Shown here: positions 56,630 through 64,000 of the stretch, in pieces | How the letters are laid out: each line of letters opens with the position of its first letter | Numbering within the stretch: the first letter of the stretch is position 1 | NCBI GenBank assembly: GCA_958298945.1 | Contig: OY282608.1 | Location: 72,960,806-73,024,805, forward strand | Reading direction: 5' to 3' | Origin: Atherix ibis | Lineage: Eukaryota > Arthropoda > Insecta > Diptera > Athericidae | Length of the DNA: 64,000 nt | The notes under the pieces: generated by a model | Told to the model about the DNA's origin: nothing | Seen by the model: only the letters and a program-made list of their open reading frames with translations | The model's database searches: none | Made by a program: the position numbers and the translations under genes

Positions 56630-59255
56630 ACCAACAAACCAACAAACCAACAAACCAACAAACGAACAAACCAACAAACCAACATACCAACAAACCAACA
56701 AACCAACAAACCAACAAACCAACAAACCAACAAACCAACAAACCAACAAACCAACAAACCAACAAACCAACAAACCAACAAACCAACAAACCAACAAACC
56801 AACAAACCAACAAACCAACAAGCCAACAAAACAACAAACCAGCAAACCGACAAACCAATAAACCAATAAACCAACATGCCAACAAACCAACAAACCAACA
56901 AACCAACAAACAAACAAAGCAACAAACCAACAAACCAACAAACCAACAAACCAACAAACCAACAAACCAACAAACGAACAAACCAACAACCAACAAACCA
57001 ACAAGCCAACAAACCAACAAATAAACAAACCAACAAACTAACAAACCAACAAACAAACAAACCAACAAACCAACAAACCAACAAAACAACAAGCCAACAA
57101 ACCATCAAACCAACGAGCAAACAGGCCAACAAACCAACAAGCCAAGAAACGAACAAACCAACAAACCAACAAGCCAACAAACCAATAAGCCAACAAACGA
57201 ACAAACCAACAAACCAACAAACCAACAAGCCAACAAACCAACAAACCAACAAACCAACAAACGAGCAAACCAACAAACCAACAAACCAACAAACCAACAA
57301 ACCAACAAACCAACAAACGAACAAACCAACAAACCAACATACGAACAACCAACAAACCAACAAACCAACAAGCCAACAAACCAACAAACCAACAAACCAA
57401 CAAATTAACAAACCAACAAAACCAACAAACCAACAAACCAACAAACCAACAAACCAGCAAGCCAACAAACAAACAAACCAATGAGCCAACAAGCCCACAA
57501 ACCAGCAAGCCAACAAACGAACAAACCAACAAACCAACAAACCAACAAACCAACAAACCAACAAACCAACATACCAACAAACCACCAAACCAACAAACCA
57601 ACAAACCAACAAACCAACAAGCCAACAAACCAACAAACCAACAAGCAACAAACGAACAAACCAACCAACCAACAAACTAACAAACCAACAAGCCAACAAA
57701 CCAACAAACCAACAAACCAACAAACCAACAAACCAACAAACCAACAAACCAACAAACCAACAAACGAACAAACCAACAAACCAACAAACAAACAAACCAA
57801 CAAACCAATAAACCAACAAACCAACAAACAAACAAACCAACAAACCAACAAACAAACAAACCAACAAACCAACAAACCAACAAACCAACAAACCAACAAA
57901 CCAACAAGCCAACAAACCAACACACCAACAAACCAACAAGCCAACAACCAAACAAACCAACAAGCCAACAAACGAACAAACCGACAAACCACCAAACAAA
58001 CAAACAAACAAACGAACAAACCAACAAACCAACAAGCCAACAAGCCAACAAACCAATAAGCCAACAAACGAACAAACCAACAAACCAACAAACCAACAAT
58101 CCCACAAACCAACAAACCAAGAAACCAACAAACGAGCAAACCAACAAACCAACAAACCAACAAACCAACAAACCAACAAACCAACAAACCAACAAACGAA
58201 TAAACCAACAAACCAACAAACGAACAAACCAACAAACCAACAAACCAACAAGCCAACAAACCAACAAACCAACAAACCAACAAATTAACAAACCAACAAA
58301 ACCAACAAACCAACAAACCAACAAACCAACAAACCAGCAAGCCAACAAACAAACAAACCAATGAGCCAACAAGCCCACAAACCAGCAAGCCAACAAACGA
58401 ACAAACCAACAAACCAACAAACCAACAAACCAACAAACCACCAAACCACCAAACCAACAAACCAACAAACCAACAAACCAACAAGCCAACAAACCAACAA
58501 ACCAACAAGCAACAAACGAACAAACCAACAAACCAACAAACTAACAAACCAACAAGCCAACAAACCAACAAACCAACAAACCAACAAGCCAACAAACGAA
58601 CAAACCAACAAGCAAACAAGCAAACAAACCATCAAACCAACAAACGAACAAACCAACAAACCAACAAGCCAACGAACCAACACACCAACAAACCAGCAAG
58701 CCAACAAACCAACAAACCAGCAAGCCAACAAACAAACAAACCAATGATCCAACAAGCCCACAAACCAGCAAGCCAACAAACGAACAAACCAACAAACCAA
58801 CAAACCAACAAACCAACAAACCAACAAACTAACATACCAACAAACCACCAAACCAACAAGCCAACAAACCAACAAACCAACAAGCCAACAAACCAACAAA
58901 CCAACAAGCAACAAACGAACAAACCAACAAACCAACAAACTAACAAACCAACAAGCCAACAAACCAACAAACCAACAAACCAACAAACCAACAAACCAAC
59001 AAACCAACAAACCAACAAACCAACAAACCAACAAACCAACAAACGAACAAACCAACAAATCAACAAACCAACAAATAAACAAACCAACAAACCAACAAAC
59101 CAACAAACCAACAAACAAACAAACCAACAAACCAACAAACAAACAAACCAACAAACCAACAAACCAACAAACCAACAAGCCAACAAGCCAACAAACCAAC
59201 AAACCAACAAACAAATAAACCAACAAACCAACAAACCAACGACCAAATAAACCAA
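56630..59255. repeat. 2.6-kb block duplicated at 3,188-bp spacing, copy 1
   Basis: Every landmark recurs after 3,188 bases: CCAACATA (CAT 56,683 and 59,871), TTAACAAA with nonamer (57,405 and 60,593; 58,285 and 61,473), CCAATGAG-type units (57,481 and 60,669) and CCAATGAT-type units (58,744 and 61,932). I saw no base difference in the long stretches compared, so this is probably the youngest large duplication here, or an assembly duplicate. Confidence 0.93.
56687..56814. repeat. Pure run of 16 canonical octamers, copy 1
   Basis: Sixteen perfect CCAACAAA units between a CCAACATA and a CCAACAAG unit, the longest pure run I noticed. Its partner at 59,875 has the same length. Confidence 0.9.
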
Positions 59256-59860
59256 CAAACGAACAAACCAACAAACTAACAAACGAACAAACCAACAAAC
59301 CAACAAACCAAGTAACCAAAAACCAACAAACCAACAAACAAACAAGCCAACAAACGAACAAACCAACAAACAAACAAACTAACAAGCCAACAAACCAACA
59401 AAGCAACAAACGGACAAACCAACAAACCAACAAACCAACAAACCAACAAACAAACAAACCAACAAACCAACAAACCAACAAACCAACATACCAACAAACC
59501 AACAAGCCAACAAATGAACAAACCAACAAACAAACAAAACAACAAATCAACAAACCAACAAACCAACAAACCAACAAACCAACAAACCAACATACCAACA
59601 AACCAATAAACCAACAAACCAACAAACCAACGAAACAAAAAAACCAACAAACCAACAAACCAACAAACGAACAAGCAGACAAGCCAACAAACCAACTAGC
59701 CAACAAACGAACAAACCAACAAACAAACAAACCAACAAACCAACAAACAAATTAACCAACAAACCAACAAAACAACAAACCAACTAACCAACAGGCCATC
59801 AATGAACAAACCAACAAACAAACAAACCAACAAACCAACAAACCAACAAACGAACAAACC
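59256..59860. repeat. Right-end block, 4,140-bp spacing, copy 1
   Basis: Links the two 2.6-kb copies and recurs at 63,396. Shared landmarks are CTAACAAA (59,271 and 63,411), CCAAGTAA (59,311 and 63,451) and CCAACAGG with CCATCAAT (59,791 and 63,931), each 4,140 apart. Differences include CAAATTAA near 59,748 against CAAATAAA, and CCAACATA near 59,590 against CCAACAAA. Confidence 0.86.
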
Positions 59861-62443
59861 AACAAACCAACATACCAACAAACCAACAAACCAACAAACC
59901 AACAAACCAACAAACCAACAAACCAACAAACCAACAAACCAACAAACCAACAAACCAACAAACCAACAAACCAACAAACCAACAAACCAACAAACCAACA
60001 AACCAACAAGCCAACAAAACAACAAACCAGCAAACCGACAAACCAATAAACCAATAAACCAACATGCCAACAAACCAACAAACCAACAAACCAACAAACA
60101 AACAAAGCAACAAACCAACAAACCAACAAACCAACAAACCAACAAACCAACAAACCAACAAACGAACAAACCAACAACCAACAAACCAACAAGCCAACAA
60201 ACCAACAAATAAACAAACCAACAAACTAACAAACCAACAAACAAACAAACCAACAAACCAACAAACCAACAAAACAACAAGCCAACAAACCATCAAACCA
60301 ACGAGCAAACAGGCCAACAAACCAACAAGCCAAGAAACGAACAAACCAACAAACCAACAAGCCAACAAACCAATAAGCCAACAAACGAACAAACCAACAA
60401 ACCAACAAACCAACAAGCCAACAAACCAACAAACCAACAAACCAACAAACGAGCAAACCAACAAACCAACAAACCAACAAACCAACAAACCAACAAACCA
60501 ACAAACGAACAAACCAACAAACCAACATACGAACAACCAACAAACCAACAAACCAACAAGCCAACAAACCAACAAACCAACAAACCAACAAATTAACAAA
60601 CCAACAAAACCAACAAACCAACAAACCAACAAACCAACAAACCAGCAAGCCAACAAACAAACAAACCAATGAGCCAACAAGCCCACAAACCAGCAAGCCA
60701 ACAAACGAACAAACCAACAAACCAACAAACCAACAAACCAACAAACCAACAAACCAACATACCAACAAACCACCAAACCAACAAACCAACAAACCAACAA
60801 ACCAACAAGCCAACAAACCAACAAACCAACAAGCAACAAACGAACAAACCAACCAACCAACAAACTAACAAACCAACAAGCCAACAAACCAACAAACCAA
60901 CAAACCAACAAACCAACAAACCAACAAACCAACAAACCAACAAACCAACAAACGAACAAACCAACAAACCAACAAACAAACAAACCAACAAACCAATAAA
61001 CCAACAAACCAACAAACAAACAAACCAACAAACCAACAAACAAACAAACCAACAAACCAACAAACCAACAAACCAACAAACCAACAAACCAACAAGCCAA
61101 CAAACCAACACACCAACAAACCAACAAGCCAACAACCAAACAAACCAACAAGCCAACAAACGAACAAACCGACAAACCACCAAACAAACAAACAAACAAA
61201 CGAACAAACCAACAAACCAACAAGCCAACAAGCCAACAAACCAATAAGCCAACAAACGAACAAACCAACAAACCAACAAACCAACAATCCCACAAACCAA
61301 CAAACCAAGAAACCAACAAACGAGCAAACCAACAAACCAACAAACCAACAAACCAACAAACCAACAAACCAACAAACCAACAAACGAATAAACCAACAAA
61401 CCAACAAACGAACAAACCAACAAACCAACAAACCAACAAGCCAACAAACCAACAAACCAACAAACCAACAAATTAACAAACCAACAAAACCAACAAACCA
61501 ACAAACCAACAAACCAACAAACCAGCAAGCCAACAAACAAACAAACCAATGAGCCAACAAGCCCACAAACCAGCAAGCCAACAAACGAACAAACCAACAA
61601 ACCAACAAACCAACAAACCAACAAACCACCAAACCACCAAACCAACAAACCAACAAACCAACAAACCAACAAGCCAACAAACCAACAAACCAACAAGCAA
61701 CAAACGAACAAACCAACAAACCAACAAACTAACAAACCAACAAGCCAACAAACCAACAAACCAACAAACCAACAAGCCAACAAACGAACAAACCAACAAG
61801 CAAACAAGCAAACAAACCATCAAACCAACAAACGAACAAACCAACAAACCAACAAGCCAACGAACCAACACACCAACAAACCAGCAAGCCAACAAACCAA
61901 CAAACCAGCAAGCCAACAAACAAACAAACCAATGATCCAACAAGCCCACAAACCAGCAAGCCAACAAACGAACAAACCAACAAACCAACAAACCAACAAA
62001 CCAACAAACCAACAAACTAACATACCAACAAACCACCAAACCAACAAGCCAACAAACCAACAAACCAACAAGCCAACAAACCAACAAACCAACAAGCAAC
62101 AAACGAACAAACCAACAAACCAACAAACTAACAAACCAACAAGCCAACAAACCAACAAACCAACAAACCAACAAACCAACAAACCAACAAACCAACAAAC
62201 CAACAAACCAACAAACCAACAAACCAACAAACGAACAAACCAACAAATCAACAAACCAACAAATAAACAAACCAACAAACCAACAAACCAACAAACCAAC
62301 AAACAAACAAACCAACAAACCAACAAACAAACAAACCAACAAACCAACAAACCAACAAACCAACAAGCCAACAAGCCAACAAACCAACAAACCAACAAAC
62401 AAATAAACCAACAAACCAACAAACCAACGACCAAATAAACCAA
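59818..62443. repeat. 2.6-kb block duplicated at 3,188-bp spacing, copy 2
   Basis: Second copy of 56,630-59,255, indistinguishable by eye over long stretches. It ends after the CGACCAAA, TAAACCAA region near 62,443, where copy 1 goes on to CGAACAAA and this copy to canonical units. Confidence 0.92.
59875..60002. repeat. Pure run of 16 canonical octamers, copy 2
   Basis: Same length as the run at 56,687. In the older 6.3-kb duplication the corresponding pure runs differ by one unit, which fits a more recent age for this pair. Confidence 0.9.
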
Positions 62444-62640
62444 CAAACCAACAAACCAACAAACCAACAAGCCAACAAACCAACAAACCAACAAACGAGC
62501 AAACCAACAAACCAGCAAACCAACAAACCAACAAACCAACAAGCCAACAAGCCAACAAACCAACAAGCCAACAAACGAACAAACCAACAAACTCACAAAC
62601 CTAAAAACCAACAAACCAACACACCAACAAACGAACAAAC
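62380..62640. repeat. Duplicated block, 768-bp spacing, copy 1
   Basis: CGACCAAA (CG 62,428 and 63,196) and ACTCACAA (62,591 and 63,359) recur after 768 bases, exactly 96 octamers. Both copies run through CGAGCAAA and CCAGCAAA units. Confidence 0.85.
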
Positions 62641-63147
62641 CAACAAACCAACAAACCAACAAACCAACAAACCAACAAACCAAGTAACCAAAAACCAACA
62701 AACCAACAAACAAACAAGCCAACAAACGAACAAACCAACAAACAAACAAACTAACAAGCCAACAAACCAACAAAGCAACAAACGGACAAACCAACAAACC
62801 AACAAACCAACAAACCAACAAACCAACAAACCAACAAACCAACAAACCAACATACCAACAAACCAACAAGCCAACAAATGAACAAACCAACAAACAAACA
62901 AAACAACAAATCAACAAACCAACAAACCAACAAGCCAACAAACCAACAAACCAACAAACCAATAAACCAACAAACCAACAAACCAACGAAACAAAAAAAC
63001 CAACAAACCAACAAACCAACAAACGAACAAGCAGACAAGCCAACAAACCAACTAGCCAACAAACGAACAAACCAACAAACAAACAAACCAACAAACCAAC
63101 AAACAAATAAACCAACAAACCAACAAACCAACAAGCCAACAAGCCAA
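62641..63147. repeat. Octamers between 768-bp-spaced blocks
   Basis: Contains CCAAGTAA near 62,682, GCAACAAA with CGGACAAA near 62,776, and the CGAAACAA disturbance near 62,988, all also present at 59.3-59.7 and 63.4-63.8 kb. Confidence 0.82.
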
Positions 63148-63395
63148 CAAACCAACAAACCAACAAACAAATAAACCAACAAACCAACAAACCAACGACC
63201 AAATAAACCAACAAACCAACAAACCAACAAACCAATAAGCCAACAAACCAACAAACCAACAAACGAGCAAACCAACAAACCAGCAAACCAACAAACCAAC
63301 AAACCAACAAGCCAACAAGCCAACAAACCAACAAGCCAACAAACGAACAAACCAACAAACTCACAAACCTAAAAACCAACAAACCAACAAACCAA
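63148..63395. repeat. Duplicated block, 768-bp spacing, copy 2
   Basis: Second copy of the 62,380 block. It has CCAATAAG near 63,233 where copy 1 has CCAACAAG. Confidence 0.84.
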
Positions 63396-64000
63396 CAAAC
63401 GAACAAACCAACAAACTAACAAACGAACAAACCAACAAACCAACAAACCAAGTAACCAAAAACCAACAAACCAACAAACAAACAAGCCAACAAACGAACA
63501 AACCAACAAACAAACAAACTAACAAGCCAACAAACCAACAAAGCAACAAACGGACAAACCAACAAACCAACAAACCAACAAACCAACAAACAAACAAACC
63601 AACAAACCAACAAACCAACAAACCAACATACCAACAAACCAACAAGCCAACAAATGAACAAACCAACAAACAAACAAAACAACAAATCAACAAACCAACA
63701 AACCAACAAACCAACAAACCAACAAACCAACAAACCAACAAACCAATAAACCAACAAACCAACAAACCAACGAAACAAAAAAACCAACAAACCAACAAAC
63801 CAACAAACGAACAAGCAGACAAGCCAACAAACCAACTAGCCAACAAACGAACAAACCAACAAACAAACAAACCAACAAACCAACAAACAAATAAACCAAC
63901 AAACCAACAAAACAACAAACCAACTAACCAACAGGCCATCAATGAACAAACCAACAAACAAACAAACCAACAAACCAACAAACCAACAAACGAACAAACC
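63396..64000. repeat. Right-end block, 4,140-bp spacing, copy 2 (cut by window end)
   Basis: Matches 59,256-59,860 to the last base of the window, so the duplicated block very probably continues beyond it. If the pattern holds, sequence like 59,861 onward (the CCAACATA unit and pure canonical run) should follow. Confidence 0.86.

Larger units (their letters stand above)
1..64000. repeat. Giant octameric satellite array, unit CCAACAAA
   Basis: Every stretch of the window reads as head-to-tail copies of CCAACAAA (TTTGTTGG on the other strand) or near variants, always in the same orientation. The + strand is almost only A and C, so it cannot fold into hairpins with itself. All eight unit positions show substitutions, but a few variants dominate: position 2 C to G (CGAACAAA), position 8 A to G (CCAACAAG), position 2 C to A (CAAACAAA) and position 5 C to T (CCAATAAA). 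Units of other length are rare: heptamers such as AAATAAA and CCAAAAA, nonamer CCAACAAAA, decamer CCAATACAAA, and a four-base addition giving CCAACCAACAAA. The array enters at base 1 and is still running at base 64,000, so neither edge is visible. No unique sequence, gene, RNA gene or transposon interrupts it. Family and host are not recognised; a eukaryotic satellite is the inference. Confidence 0.98.

Noticed and set aside
1..64000. CRISPR array
   Set aside because: The unit is 8 bases with no unique spacers; neighbouring copies are directly joined.
1..64000. Telomere tract
   Set aside because: The octamer TTTGTTGG is not a telomere motif I know, and the heavy variant load and nested block duplications do not fit a telomerase-maintained end. 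An interstitial array derived from an unknown telomere motif cannot be fully excluded.
1..64000. Transposable elements, tRNA, rRNA or other RNA genes
   Set aside because: No inverted repeats, no coding domains, no non-A/C stretch of more than a few bases on the + strand. Such low-complexity sequence cannot hold a folded RNA gene.
1..64000. A new defence, secretion or biosynthetic system hidden in the window
   Set aside because: There is no coding capacity beyond the repeat translation. The novelty, if any, lies in the satellite's organisation.

Overview
The whole 64,000-base window is one uninterrupted tandem-repeat (satellite) array with no recognisable gene, RNA gene, transposable element or unique-sequence island. 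The basic unit is the octamer CCAACAAA on the + strand (TTTGTTGG on the - strand). It is repeated about 8,000 times, with single-base variants (mainly CGAACAAA, CCAACAAG, CAAACAAA, CCAATAAA, TCAACAAA, CTAACAAA, CCAACAAT, CCAAGAAA, CCAAAAAA, CCGACAAA, CCATCAAA) and rare units of 7, 9, 10 or 12 bases. Both window ends lie inside the array, so it is longer than 64 kb. An array this long without a gene points to a eukaryotic chromosome (satellite or heterochromatin). I cannot name the organism, and the octamer is not a telomere repeat I recognise.

The long open reading frames on both strands are artefacts. Eight is not divisible by three and the canonical octamer has no stop in any frame, so all three frames of a strand read the same octapeptide: FVGLLVCW on the - strand and PTNQQTNK on the + strand. 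Starts and stops appear only where a variant unit creates them. I report no CDS.

The real information is the higher-order structure. Rare variants act as landmarks and show nested direct duplications. In order: 144 bp (94-381); 551-559 bp (520-1,629); 824 bp spacing (2,236/3,060); 527-528 bp spacing (3,530/4,058); about 2.65 kb spacing (8,575/11,213); an almost exact 6.3-kb tandem duplication (13,742-20,044 and 20,045-26,250) that carries an older 1.37-kb duplication in each copy; about 1.38 kb spacing (26,750/28,132); 1.97 kb spacing (31,270/33,249); 1,367-bp tandem (37,085/38,452); 0.99-1.06 kb spacing (39,868/40,860); a three-times repeated 2.5-3.2-kb module (42.5-49.8 kb); 312-bp tandem (53,013/53,325); 3,188-bp spacing with no difference seen in long stretches (56,630/59,818); 768 bp spacing (62,380/63,148); and a 4,140-bp spacing reaching the window end (59,256/63,396). 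Spacings are multiples of 8 except for the offset of odd-length units inside the block. The array therefore appears to have grown by homology-driven, in-register exchange of blocks of tens to hundreds of octamers, with local spread of variants. Landmark variants occupy separate domains along the window.
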